This document shows positions 13,035-24,570 of a stretch of DNA of 64,000 bases, in pieces. A model generated the notes under the pieces. That model made no database searches and was not told the origin of the DNA. It saw only the letters and a list, made by a program, of their open reading frames with translations. Within the stretch, counting starts at the first letter, position 1. Every line of letters begins with the position of its first letter. This DNA comes from Hanleya hanleyi (taxonomy: Eukaryota > Mollusca > Polyplacophora > Lepidopleurida > Hanleyidae). The position numbers and the translations under genes were made by a program. The stretch is taken from contig JAVTVY010019554.1 in NCBI GenBank assembly GCA_036873755.1, positions 1 to 64,000 of the forward strand, written 5' to 3'.

Positions 13035-14768
13035 TATACGCCCGCCCAAAAGGCGGTCGTATTATGTGATGGCGGTTTCCGTCCGTCTGTCCGTCTGTCC
13101 GGTTCTCGTGTCCGGTCTATATCTGGGACAGTTTCCTATCCACAGCTCCAATTTTTGGTGAGTGGATACCCTACGGGGAGACGATGTGTCGCGTACCAAA
13201 ATGAAGGTCGAGGTCACAGGTCAAAGGTCACTGGCCTAAAAAACAGGAAATCACTGAAGTGTTCGTGTCCGGTCTATATCTGTGAACGTTTTCTGTCCAC
13301 AGTTGCAATTTTTTGTGAGTGGATACGCCAGGTGGGGACGATGTGTCGCGTACCCAAATTGAGGTCGAGGTCAGAGGTCAAAGGTCACTGTTGCCAAAAA
13401 TCAGGAAATCATTGATCATTGACAGTTTTCTATCTACAGTTCTAATTTTTGGTGAGTGGATTCCCTAGGGGGAGAACGATGTGTTGCATATTAAATGTAG
13501 GTCAAGGTCAGAGGTCAAAGGTCAGTGTGATCGAAAAATCAGGAAATCGTTTAAAATTTCTAATTTTTTGTGAGTGGATTCAATAGGCGGAAATGAAGTG
13601 ATGCATACCAAAAATTAGGTCAAGGTCAAAGGTCACCGACCCCAAAATTAGGCAATTATTAAAAATAACATTTTTTGTGTCAGTAGATACATTAGGGGGA
13701 CACAATGTGTCACATACCAAAATGTAGGTCAAGGTCAAAGGTCAAGGTCACTGTGACCCCAAAATCGTGAAATTGTTAAAAATCATGACTTTTTGTGTTT
13801 ATTGATAAATTGAGGGGAGACGGTTTGTCATGTACCAAAATTTAGGCCAAGGTCAAAGGTCAAGGTCACTGTGACTCCAAAATCAGGAAATCATTAAAAA
13901 TCATGATTTTTTGTGTGCATTGATAGATTGAGGGAAGACGATGTGTTGTGTACCAATATTGAGGTCAAGGTCAAAGGTCAAGGTCACTGTGACCCCAAAA
14001 TCAAGAAATCATTAAAAGTCACATTTTCATACGCCTCTCGAAGACGAGGTCGTGTAATGCGATGTTGCGTTCTGTCCATTCATCCATTAACATTTGTTGT
14101 CCATGCGATAGCTCTAGTTTCAAGGTATGGATTGGTACCAAACTTTGAGTATACCTTACTCGCATGGCAAAGTGGAGCCATACATATGAGATCAATTTGT
14201 CAAAGGTCTAGGTCGCAGTCCCTCAAAACTGAATCGAGCTTAGCTGACTAAATGTGTTGGAATATTCGAAGTTCTTTCCCCTGCATTTATATATGGTATT
14301 GTCCTGTGGAGTTGTCTCCCATGTTTGAAACGCTTCATTTAGTTAAACTGTTGTGAAATAAAAACCATACATTTACTAATTTAACGGGGAGAGGAGTCCT
14401 TTATGAACTTTACACCTGTTTATTAACTCAAGAACAAAGGTTTACTTCATCTCTTCTTCCTTCATGAAAAATTCTCTCGTCTGAAAGGAATCCATTTGCA
14501 GGAAAACTACTATTTTCTTGTGTTTGACTATTGTCGATTTCAGTGTGGGATATGTGAGCTCTAAGCTCTTGCTTCAAGGCCAACTAGTTACCAAGAGTTG
14601 AGCTCATTTTAGTTTATCATTCAATAATATAAGATGTGATATATGTTACATTCTTATAAGCAAAAAATTGTAGACCTTTCTCTGGATTGCTAGATCAATT
14701 GGAATCAAGGCTATTAAACAACCTTGAAATTTGAACCAATGTAATTCCAGATATACGGGCGTATATTG
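13035..14768. mobile_element. 'ATACGCCCG' element with AGGTCA repeat units
   Basis: Inverted ends: atacgcccg near 13037 and cgggcgtat near 14758-14766. Next to the left end is a compact hairpin (cgcccgcc...ggcggtcg) and a cgtccgtc/tgtccgtc run. The interior is a degenerate tandem series of ~110-130-bp units, each with 'gtgagtgga', 'gacgatgtgt', 'taccaaaat', 'aggtcaaggtca' and 'aatcaggaaatcattaaaaa'. Around 14028-14075 a second 'atacgcctctcg' hairpin suggests a nested relative. No transposase is seen. Confidence 0.65.
13726..13994. promoter_or_regulatory. Cluster of nuclear-receptor half-sites and ERE palindromes
   Basis: GGTCActgTGACC, a perfect match to the oestrogen response element consensus GGTCAnnnTGACC, occurs at 13746-13758 and 13982-13994. 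A one-mismatch version occurs at 13864-13876. Each is preceded by AGGTCA copies spaced 0 or 1 bp, including AGGTCAAAGGTCA, the DR1 arrangement bound by RXR/HNF4-type receptors. The match is visible in the sequence; any regulatory role is untested inference. Confidence 0.5.
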
Positions 14769-14844
14769 AAGCCCCTTGGGCTCTTGTTCTGTGTTGTAAA
14801 GCTATGCGGGCGATTTTGGCATCGGCAAACCTAAGCGCGCGCGG

Positions 14845-15213
14845 GACAAGAAACAATGAATCAATTTAACACGGCCTAAGTGTCCAGTCAATTTGAATAT
14901 TGCTTTCAATTTCCCAGATTTTAGTGAAACATGCACATTGGAACAGTGAGTGTGTTGAAACTCAAAGTATACACACCTTAAGCTTGAATCAAGCATCGGA
15001 AAGTGCATACACAGTTTGAAATATATGTATTAAGGCAGTGTGACGTCACTGGACCTAAATATGACTGCAGCAGACCACCATAGAATACCATACTTTATTT
15101 ACAGTTTACTCTGTGTAATAAAATCGTAAAAAATTACAATAAATATTTTTCCACACACTTTCCAATGGTCTTTCATTTGATGGAAACTTTACTTTGAGGG
15201 TTTATGATAACTT
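14845..15213. repeat. Right arm of a ~370-bp inverted repeat
   Basis: Reverse-complement partner of 10763-11132. It contains 'caccttaagcttgaatcaag', 'gtgacgtcac' and 'tcatttgatggaaactttac'. It may be the terminal repeat of a large element or simply a second copy of a dispersed repeat in the opposite orientation. No target-site duplication was recognised. Confidence 0.88.
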
Positions 15214-16155
15214 TAACTGTTCTTATACATGTAGCTTCATACTCATGATGCTATATCATGTATATGCTGAACAAAGATCCAGACAGACACAAACATGACA
15301 AAGCACAATGCTAAGAGTGTAAGGTCATATGGACTTTAGTACGATGGAAGAGACAACCTTACAAAGTCACATGGTTGAAATAAACCCATATGAGACCAAG
15401 GAAACAAGCCTTGAGAACCCTGGCACCCAACCCTGTACCCCACTTTATTCTGGGAGCTTACATCATACGACACTCATTCAACCCATCCACTACCCTCAGG
15501 AACATGTCCCCACACCGGGGGCATCAAACCTCGCCCTTTATCTCCTCAACTATAAAGCCTCGAGCTCGTTTGTAAAGTTGGTAGTGTTCTGCCACCCCTT
15601 AATCATGTTAATGAAATTCAACTCCAAAAGAGCTGAATGTGCAGGCAGATCTCAATGTTTTCATTTTTTTTTTTTTTCAAATAAAATTCCATCAGAACAA
15701 TTAGATGTCTTGAGATAGGAAAGTTAATTCTTGGTTGACTTGATGTATTTGGAAGCCCATGGCTGAGTTATTTATACCTTTGACATGTTTGAAAACACCA
15801 ACTTCTACAGTCATGACTGTGTATTATCATGACTGTGTATTATCTAGATGCATTATTGTTCTTGGGAATCATCTTTTCGCAGTAATGCGTTCAAAGCATA
15901 TTTGCTGGATTTATCTTTTGTGGACATGGTGGATAGGCATCAGTCCAGAAAACAACAATTGTAAAAGCCATGATTTGTGCTGTCAGCATCTAACTGACAT
16001 ACGATGTGATTTTTCTATGATTTAATGTGTAACTTAACTGACCACTAGTTATGACTTTCACAGTGGGATCTCTGTTTGAACATGTTGTTGAATGTATCAA
16101 TCGCTGGGACCCCTCTAAAATGAACTGAGCTAATAAAAATCATTTGCAATTGTTT
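15214..16155. other. Intronic sequence with an old duplicated segment
   Basis: Sequence at about 15395-15520 ('ctgggagcttacatcatacg', 'caacccatccactaccctc') resembles 6320-6450 inside the satellite-splitting element, so both are remnants of one dispersed repeat. The reading frame at 15329-15718 spans this repeat and has no recognisable domain. I do not call it a gene. Confidence 0.55.
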
Positions 16156-16305
16156 GATATGAGAAAGTAACACAAGTATATCAACGATATGAGAAAGTGA
16201 CACAAGTATATCAACGATATGAGAAAGTGACACAAGTATATCAACGATATGAGAAAGTGACACAAGTATATCAACGATATGAGAAAGTGACACAAGTATA
16301 TCAAC
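16156..16305. repeat. 30-bp minisatellite, 5 copies
   Basis: Five nearly identical 30-bp units built of gatatgagaaagtgacacaa plus gtatatcaac. Only the first unit differs (agtaac for agtgac). Confidence 0.97.
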
Positions 16306-16523
16306 CATTCATCTCATTAATGAAGAATTAACAAATTAGGTGACAAAGTTTGGATCATAGGCTTGGACATCTTGGAAGAATTATTGCACACCATGGTGAC
16401 ATGTCTGATAAACAACAACAGCTTTTATTGGTCTATACGCTGTAACACGGGATAGTTTCAGAATATTATAAGCTCTGTTAAGTGTGCATATATATATATA
16501 CCGATATAATAGCAAAGTAGGAA

Positions 16524-16697
16524 GATATATTCACAGTGGCTATCTTGTGATATATTCACAGTGGCTATCTTGTGATATATTCACAGTGGCTATCTTGTGA
16601 TATATTCACAGTGGCTATCTTGTGATATATTCACAGTGGCTATCTTGTGATATATTCACAGTGGCTATCTTGTGATATATTCACAGTGGCTATCTTG
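16524..16697. repeat. 25-bp minisatellite, 7 copies
   Basis: Seven units of gatatattcacagtggctat plus cttgt, essentially identical. It lies 220 bp downstream of the unrelated 30-bp array and directly before MITE copy 2. Confidence 0.97.
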
Positions 16698-16720
16698 CAT
16701 GTCTTGTGCGAAATCATTTA

Positions 16721-16985
16721 CAGTAATCCCCCTAATAATTCAATCACAGGAAATGTAATTTCCCACCATCAAATCTGGGGTTGGACAAATTTCTTAGGAC
16801 AGTAAGTTGAAAAAAATGGTTCAAACCATGCATATAATCTATTAAATATTACGTCTTTATTTCAACAACTTCAGAGACTGATCAAATTTATTAGAACAGG
16901 TGATTGAATGTTGTCTCCAAAATTGGGGGTGATTGGATTTTGATAGGGAGATTGAATTATTAGATTATTAGAGGAGGTATTACTG
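16721..16985. mobile_element. MITE, 'TAATTCAATCACAGG' family, copy 2
   Basis: The best preserved copy. It begins cagtaatccccctaataatt and ends attattagaggaggtattac-tg, with TA directly outside both ends. CAGT...ACTG ends with a TA target duplication are characteristic of Tc1/mariner elements. Length is 265 bp. It has no coding capacity, so it would depend on a transposase supplied elsewhere. Confidence 0.82.
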
Positions 16986-17029
16986 TACCATTAGCCTAAG
17001 TTATTTCCTTGTGAACAATAATATATCTA

Positions 17030-17225
17030 CAGTATTGTAATACTAATTCAATACCCCTATCAAAATTAAATCCCCCCCCCCCCATATCTGGGGACAAAAT
17101 TCTAAATAAATTTGATCATGTAAAATCATTGAAATAACAAATCAATAATGGATTATCTGCATGGAGTTTGAACCATTTTGTCAACTTTCCCTTCCTGTGA
17201 TTGAATTATTAGATTGATTACTATA
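17030..17225. mobile_element. MITE, 'TAATTCAATCACAGG' family, copy 3 (inverted)
   Basis: Reverse orientation relative to the other copies: 'caatacccctatcaaaatta', a C12 run, 'atctggggacaaaatt', then 'cttcctgtgattgaattatt' at the end. It is shorter (~196 bp) and more diverged. It ends about 70 bp before exon b of the REXO5-like gene. Confidence 0.75.
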
Positions 17226-17296
17226 GCATGAATACTAAGACATTTACAGTGTGCATGGTATATGGCTTTATACTGTACTATTTTCTCCATGTTTAG

Positions 17297-17393
17297 AGAG
17301 TACCAATGGTGAGCCCATCCCAGTACGGCAGAACTGTGGACCAGGATTTGTTCAGGGTGTCATCCTCGGTCAGACAGCTTAAAAATGCTGAAG
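17297..17393 (+). CDS. REXO5: REXO5-like RNA exonuclease, internal exon b
   Basis: Acceptor ccatgtttag|agag and donor gaag|gtgag bound 97 bp: 32 codons plus one base. Entry phase 0 matches the exit phase of the exon ending at 10742. The product is RVPMVSPSQYGRTVDQDLF followed by RVSSSVRQLKNAE. The position and the 'DLF' context fit the segment of REXO5 before the exonuclease domain, although this part is poorly conserved. The intron before it (~6.5 kb) holds an inverted repeat, an AGGTCA-rich element, two minisatellites and MITEs. Confidence 0.72.
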
Positions 17394-18591
17394 GTGAGAT
17401 TCAAGAAAACCTGATTGTCTATCTTTCTAATCATAGTTGAGTTGATAAGACAATAGATAATTGGTCACTATCATGACTATCAAACCAACATGACTAATTA
17501 ATGTACTATAATTTTATATAGATGTTCACGCTGTAGCAAAGTGTTTATAAGTATATAAATAATTTTATTTGAGCCCTCAGTCATTTGAGCCCTCAGAACA
17601 TAGGCCTCAGTGATAGTTAAAACAGCAAATTCATTACTATTGAGGGTGAGGGTGATGACATCATGTAGAATCACATGGAGGTGGCATCACTTCTGGTATG
17701 AGGTCACATCCGGGTCAAAGGTCACTTCCGCTCAGAACATAGGCCTTCACATGCAAAGTCCATATTCTGCACTTATCCGAGAATTTGTATCAAACTTGCC
17801 ACCCTCACTGTGGGTAAACAGAAATCCACTCACATTGAGTACATGTATTAGCATTCATTTTTGTAAGAGAAAAACTGTCCACACTGGAGCAAAAATCAGC
17901 ATTGATCAGTATGGAGGTTTTTACTCAGAGGTTCAAATCCTGGGACGGAATATCTGGAAGTTACCTTCTCCAGGCTCTGAAACTGTGGGTCGTTTGGTCT
18001 TGTTTTAGTCTAGAAATGCATGTAATATGAACAATTCAAACTTGAAGCATTTTCATTAAGCGGCACAACTTGATTGACAGGTTTGTTCATTTCAAATTGA
18101 CTGCACTGTGTTGGTGATATGCACACACCCACCACTTTACCACAGATATCACTCTGATTTAGATTCCAGTTCACTTCAGAGGTCTGGATTGATTTAGCCC
18201 GAATGTCAAAGGCTGAAAACAGTATTTTCCAAATATTCTGTCCAAAGGAATTGATACTCAAAATAGGACATGTAGGAGGTTCCCTACCCCTTCTTGCAAA
18301 TTTGACTGAAAATGTCCATGAAAATGTTCATGAATAGGATCGGTAAGTGGTCATCCACAACATTACGAGAACCTTGATATGCTGCTTTCTTGATTGGTTA
18401 TACAAAATTCCACATACCTTTCCACGGTCATTATTTCTCAAATTGCAAGGGGAGGGGGATGGTAGAAAACCTTCATTTTGGCTCCAGTGTGAACAACTCT
18501 TGTCTTCTCTTGGGATCTGTGGTGCGTACTAAGTGCGTATGGATTTCTGTTTATCCATGGTGACCCTATCAATTTTGTTTTTCCGTCACAG
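17394..18591. other. Intron between REXO5-like exons b and c
   Basis: 1.2 kb with no second feature recognised. The reading frames at 17610-18008 and 18010-18261 face opposite ways and have no family signature. Confidence 0.6.
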
Positions 18592-18777
18592 TTCCAAAGA
18601 ATGTAGCCCATGATGTCGTTGCTTTGTCTGACCCACAGTTCAGACTACAGTTGTTGAGACATAAAATTGAGCACTCAGATTTGCCCCCTGGAGACGCCTT
18701 TCCGCGAACACATCTCCTACTGAGCAGCCATCAGATGTCTCAGAACCACTACCCTCTCCCTCTGCTTGAATATTTCG
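18592..18777 (+). CDS. REXO5: REXO5-like RNA exonuclease, internal exon c
   Basis: Acceptor ttccgtcacag|ttcc accepts the single base left by the previous exon. The donor is tatttcg|gtatgc. The product includes VPKNVAHDVVALSDPQFRLQ and ends THLLLSSHQMSQNHYPLPLL-EYF. The pattern 'LLL-x-QM-x-x-x-x-[YF]P-L' is the element just before the exonuclease core in Rex-family proteins (human REXO5: 'LLTKEEMRTFHFPL'). The next exon should carry the DEDD motif I 'GLDCEM'. I did not find it downstream in this window, so the gene is partial here. Either the following intron is very long or the locus is broken. Confidence 0.8.
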
Positions 18778-18895
18778 GTATGCTTATCATGTTTATCAAT
18801 TTAATTCAATTTTATTGTATCGTAAAAAACAATTTGTATCATTATAAACAATTTTATTGTAAGAAACATTTTATTAAATTATATTTATCATGTTT

Positions 18896-19210
18896 ATATG
18901 CCCATTCATTTTCGCTGGACCTATCATATTATGACATCCGTCCATTCGTCCATCTTTTATCGTACAAAAGTAGTCTTAAGAATTTTTATGCAATTCTTCT
19001 CTGTACACATTAGGCCTATAATCATCATCATGTGCCACGTTTATTTCCAGATTGATTTGTGCCCCTTTATCATCAAAATAGTATGTCAATAATACATCTC
19101 AAAATGCAGTTTTCCATCTACAGTCGCAAAATCTTGTGAGGGGATAGATCAGGCATGTCAGGGGGTGACAGTATGTTGCAAACCAAAGTTTGGGCCTGTT
19201 GTATGTTTAT
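18896..19210. repeat. Degraded relative of the 'ATACGCCCG' element
   Basis: 'tttatatgcccattcatttt', 'ccgtccattcgtccat' and later 'ttttccatctacagtcgcaa' followed by 'cttgtgaggggataga' parallel the order of landmarks in the element at 13035. No AGGTCA series is retained. Confidence 0.45.
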
Positions 19211-22200
19211 GTACTATACTTGTACCAATATGTGTTTGTGTGTAGGTCTATATATTTAGGCTATATGGGTATGGTAATTTCTCTAATTATTCGCCTTCCA
19301 AATTAAATTTGAAAATGGCCGATTTTTCCCCTGTCGTGATTTTCTCTGTCCTAATAAAAGGAAAACCGAGCATTTTCAATATACCCGAGAAACAATAAAT
19401 TCGAACACTCTCGTTTTCGTCGCGAAATTCGTTCTGCCGAAAGTAAAGTGAATATGTTACTAAAAATCACGTCCACATATTATATTTTTTGTGAACACAG
19501 AGAAACTATGGGGAATGGTACAATATAATTAGACTGAGTTAATCTATGACTATATGGAAAAAAAACTTGATTCAGGAAACTCTGCAGTCCCATAATTTTA
19601 TCCTAACTTGATCGTGTCAGGGGAAAAATATACATGGTGGTACCCTGCATGTGGTTGTTGTCTATACACGGCCTTTTATGGAATGCGTGTTAAGTTTCCA
19701 GCATTCGTACATCAAATCAAATGCCTTGCAGTATTCCCTTAAATGGTCAATATGGTGCATTTTATTCGAGAAACAGCTATTTGATTATAATTTATAGCAT
19801 GACACACTTGTAATTAACGAATTTTGCCCTGTACAACAAAATCATGACTAACGAGACGCATTGACACAGAAATACAATAGTTCAGTTTTTGTTATTGCGA
19901 ATTCTTCATATGATAGGACTATGATCAGAATTCACCAACAGGGTTCTCATTAGCAGGAGGTTAGAGGTGAAATTGCATGCCCGTCTACTTGCCATTTTGA
20001 GCTGCCTACTTGACCAGTAGAACATAATTTAACGGCAATGTAAGTGGTATTTCCGATGTCTGTCATTTTCTTTGATATGGAAGGACAAAGATATAAATGT
20101 TTCCCTCTACTTGTCCCTGTCAGGGCTTCAGGGTAATGGTTAGTTTGTGCACAACTCCTATGTCGAGGGAGCCATTATTTCAGATCTGCGAGAACTGTCC
20201 CATACATTTTGACTGCAGCACGGGAGTGGTTGAGTATTTCATTTGGGCTTTAGGGAGATGTCAGTAGACAAGGGTGCTGGTCTCCCTCTGAATATCTCCA
20301 TTGAGCCTCTTTGTGCACACAATCTATGATGAATCTGCTCCCTTTTTTTTTAGACTGTCACTTCATTAATTCATTGCCTGTGAGGGTTGTACAATCAAAC
20401 CTGACCCCACACTCTGCCTTGTTGGCATATTGTAAACAATTTGGGCTAAGACTGGCTCTGGGTAATTTGAATAAGAGTAATTTTCTATGGACTGGATAAC
20501 TCATATGCTCAGCTGAGGATTCATGTAGTCTTAAATGTCTCCATTCCAGCCGGGATCAAAAAACTTTCTCTCTTCTCACTTACCTTGAACCCTCAGCTGG
20601 AATAACAATATAGTTTTGGCCTAGTGCCAGACAACACAAAACCTGGCTGCAATAGTTCCATCACGATAATGGGGGTGTTGGCTTCACCTCCGCAGCAATG
20701 CTGCCAGCCTTCTTAATTAGAGAATCTGTTTGGTATCACCAACTGCATGGAAAATTGCTAGCTAAAAGGGGTTCAAATGGGAAGGCTCTGAAAAGTCAAA
20801 GTTGCTGATAACCCCATCCAGGCTCATTCTCACAATCTAGTAAAGTCATTCTTGTCATTCATGTCATTCGATCCCACAACAATAAATATTTTCAAAACTG
20901 ATAAAATAAACTGTGTATAAATGTTGAGTCTTTTCTATAATTGCTTTCAAAGAACAGATGTTTTTATTTTCATTACGAATGGATATAAGAGTCCGCGAGT
21001 GTTCTAAATGAACTATGATAGAGATGTACGCTAGGTAGGGTAATTGAAACACAACAACAGCTCAAAGTTGATTTCATTTATTCACCATCGAACGAATGAT
21101 CAAGTAAGTTGGTAACATTAAAATCACAGAAAAATATGTATATAAATAACCGGAATATAATTGACAGATCCACTCCACTCAAGTCGTAACCAATATCACG
21201 AATACACTGGCTGTACCATGTAGCGCTGCACTCTGCATAAATTCACATTGGCCTGTATGATCGAATAAACTGGATTGTATGCTCAGGCATGTCAGGGTAT
21301 TCACATTTCACTTCTCAGTAGATCCTGTGGAGTCTGGTAAATTACACGTGTTGTCTCACTTGTAGTGATGGCGTTGCTCAAGTTAAATCCAATAACACGT
21401 TGTCACACCAATAATATCCCAGTGAAATAACTGTGTATTATTATGACACAGTATAATTTAAAATATTCCGGGTGGTGATAAGCCATCAATTTTCCACTAC
21501 TAATTGGCTTGACAAGTAGACAAGTATCAGCACCGGCTCACTCCAGAATAACATATGTACATGGCGAATATAATCACATCAATGGTTGGTAAGCTGTATT
21601 ATAATTTCATTTAACCCTACATCAGACGTGGCGTGACCTTAGAATGGTGGGAGATAGCTGTAGTAATTTCCACTGGCAAATGCTGGTTTTTGTTTTATTT
21701 CCAAAAATCATATGGAGTATTATAGGAATAGGACTATTTATTAATTGCAGCTATATTAATTTAATATAACGGCAATATCCCTATAATGCTTCCAATGCAA
21801 TTCGTATACCTCAGTATGCCGAATATGTGATGCCACTACGATGTGCACTCAGCCCTGCTACATCACTATCTGCCATATTGTCAGTCTGCGCTTCTATTTA
21901 TTACCTCCGATTGGGGGTCACATGACCCGATCCAACCAATGAAAATGCTTAGTTTTACCAGCCGCCTCGCCAGCGCAAGGCTGGGCATCTCCACCTAAAT
22001 CAGTGTGCCACTTCAAATTCGTATCGTACCTCTTGAGATCGACCTTATTTGCCATATGTCATACGAGAGCTCCAATATGCACTTTGAGTATAGCTAGTTA
22101 CCTCCCCTAATTTTGCTGAAGCTGGAGGACAAACCGGTTCCGCTTATACATTGTGTACCGAGATAAACTTGGCGAACACAAGCTTTACAATTCTGACTGC

Positions 22201-22520
22201 CAGTAAGTAAATAAACAGTATGTGTTCGAAGGAGAGCCTAAATTTGATAGGAAGTAAATGGAATCGATTTTTTCCCCCAAAAGAATCATAATTTGAACAT
22301 ATTTACAATCTTTCCAATAATGATTGTCATCACAATTATATTGGCCTATTTTATATTTCTGTCTCTTTGCTCTGTATTATCGACTACAGGTGCTGAGATA
22401 CCTTCTTCCTATTCTTACCATGCGAAAATATTTTGCAAATAAAGAATCACGTCGCGCAATTTTACATCTGACGGGCCAACAACACGTGGTCAATTATTAT
22501 TTATTAATTAGGAGGGAGAG
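19211..22520. other. Non-coding stretch, nothing recognised
   Basis: About 3.3 kb of AT-rich sequence without a convincing exon. I looked for the DEDD motifs expected in the next REXO5-like exon and did not find them. Confidence 0.5.
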
Positions 22521-22524
22521 AGAG

Positions 22525-22580
22525 AAAGAATTAAGGTTTAACGTCGCATTCAGCAATATTTCAGCTATATGGCGACATTA
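22525..22580 (-). repeat. SINE tail-type fragment 1
   Basis: 'ggtttaacgtcgcattcagc' followed by 'aatatttcagctatatggcg' matches a motif that I recall as very common in gastropod genomes. It is the reverse complement of the tail type seen at 45737-45784 and 47890-47952. It is a fragment only. Confidence 0.65.
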
Positions 22581-23646
22581 TTAATTAGGCTCTAGAGGCC
22601 TATATCATTTCGGTATTCCAGTAAAAAATGAATGCACTATATTATATTACCGGGTATGCATCAATCTCATTAAACACAGATCCAAAACTCCATTCTATAA
22701 CCCCAGAATCATCATATATTTATAATTAGCTAGTTGTAGAAAAGTTTGGAAAAGTCGGCCTTAGTTACCATAAGGCAAGAGCTATAATTTTGACAATCAT
22801 TCATAAAAAATGCAGAAATACCGTAACTTTAACACTAACAAATTAAAACTTTTTCTTTATAAATATAATCCTAGTATTTTTCATTATGAAAGAAGGAATA
22901 GCTATGTCATCTTCTAGACTTATCAGATTGACCCCCACCCTCCCCACAAACTAACCTCCTTATATTTATTGAACATATACCCTCACCCCAACCCAACATA
23001 CTCATTTAATTCTGCCTGAGGGACACTCCCCCCCCCCTTGTCGGTTGTTTGCTCCCATCGCCGGAATGACAAAAAAATGAGAGCTTATACTTCGTCACTT
23101 TGTATAGATTATCATATTCGGGTCATTTTGAACATATTTGCATGACGTTGGCTGCAATGTGGGGTACCAGAAAAGTGATATTTTCGTCAGCATTCTTCAA
23201 AATTTGTGCTTTTCTGCATGAAAAATTTGGTAAATCCTATTTCATTTCATATCAGATTATCATTTACTAATTTATCATGCATTTTTTTGCAAAGAAAACG
23301 CCGAATATCATCCACAAATCTGACCGAAAAATCGACCCAAAAATGCATTTTCTGATAATGACGTGATGATAGCGGTCATCTTGTATTTGTTTACATTTAT
23401 TAATAGAGCTTTACCCAAAGATATGGTGTGGTGTGTTTCAACCCTCTAGCCTAAGGGATGGCGAAGATATATAGGGAGACACTTTCCGCACCCCCGTGGT
23501 ACAACCCAAATCGCTCAGTCAGATAGGGTTAAACCCCATATTTAGTTCCCATATGTGTATGTGTAGTTACTTTCTGTAAGACACGTGTCTCTGTGTCTGG
23601 TCCCAACAAGCTCAGAAGCATCACAATCTCAAGTGTAAGTGCAAAC
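22581..23646. other. Non-coding stretch, nothing recognised
   Basis: AT-rich with a C9 run near 23029. No gene or repeat family recognised. Confidence 0.5.
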
Positions 23647-23650
23647 TTAA

Positions 23651-23996
23651 AGGTGAACTGCAAAGCTTTTAATTTTATCTAAAATGTTGCTTATATACAT
23701 GCATCTTGTCTTATGTGACATAACTTTTATACGTTTTTGGGCAAATATATTTAGCAAAATTGTACTAATAACAATATTTAAGTTATCCTGTTATAAATCC
23801 GTCTTGAAAACTTGCATCGCTTGTCTCTCTTGGTTTGTAGAACGTTATGACGTTATAGTGGTCTCCTTCATTCAAGTTTTATTTAAATGTGACGTCAGGC
23901 TACGTCGGATGAATGAACGAAGGCCACTGTAACAACTATAGAACTTCTTGTTTTATGACATTTTAACAGAACATTGAAAAGCTTTTCAGTTCACCT
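23651..23996. mobile_element. TTAA-flanked MITE, 346 bp
   Basis: Terminal inverted repeats AGGTGAACTG (23651-23660) and CAGTTCACCT (23987-23996) are perfect for 10 bp and continue imperfectly (caaagctttt / aaaagctttt). TTAA sits immediately outside both ends (23647-23650, 23997-24000), as expected for piggyBac- or Kolobok-type insertion. An internal inverted repeat, 'gtggtctccttcattca' against 'tgaatgaacgaaggccac', lets the centre fold. Confidence 0.82.
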
Positions 23997-24570
23997 TTAA
24001 AGGCGGTAACTTGATGAAGTTTTTATTTTGATGTTTTGTTATAATTAGCCCATCCAGATGTTGATAGCAGAGCAGTATGAATATTGTGGTAACGTTGTTG
24101 ATGCTAGAAGCAAATAACGTGAGGTCGTTAGTAAGCTCCATGTTCATTCTCGTACACCCACTCATATTGTCATGTTCCGTAGAATGAAAACACAAACTGC
24201 TGTTCAATGGCTAAGCAACTCACCGGTAGGCCAACTCATATTAGGCATCAACAATGTAATAACCGGAAACGCATTATGCATGTCTCAGAAGTGGATGGAG
24301 CCACGTGTCAGATACATTAATTCAATAAGGAGCATGCAACATGCAAAAGAAGAGAACAAAATGCATTTTTGTTACAAAGAAAAGGACAATTAGTTTAATA
24401 CATCGTCGAAATATTATTTGTAATATTACAATGTTACTGTCTTTTCCTTCAAAATGACACACACGTTATATTAAAACTCTGCTATCAATGTCGTTGTATA
24501 TGTCAATAATTACAGAGCAAAATAAGAAATACAGTCCTCTGTCATATCAGTAGACCTACCAAATCCGTTC

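Noticed and set aside
15329..15718. 129-codon frame as a gene
   Set aside because: Much of it is a dispersed repeat also present at 6.3 kb. There is no conserved domain and it ends in a T tract.
17610..18261. 132- and 83-codon frames in the REXO5-like intron
   Set aside because: No domain and opposite directions. They lie inside an intron supported by matching splice phases.
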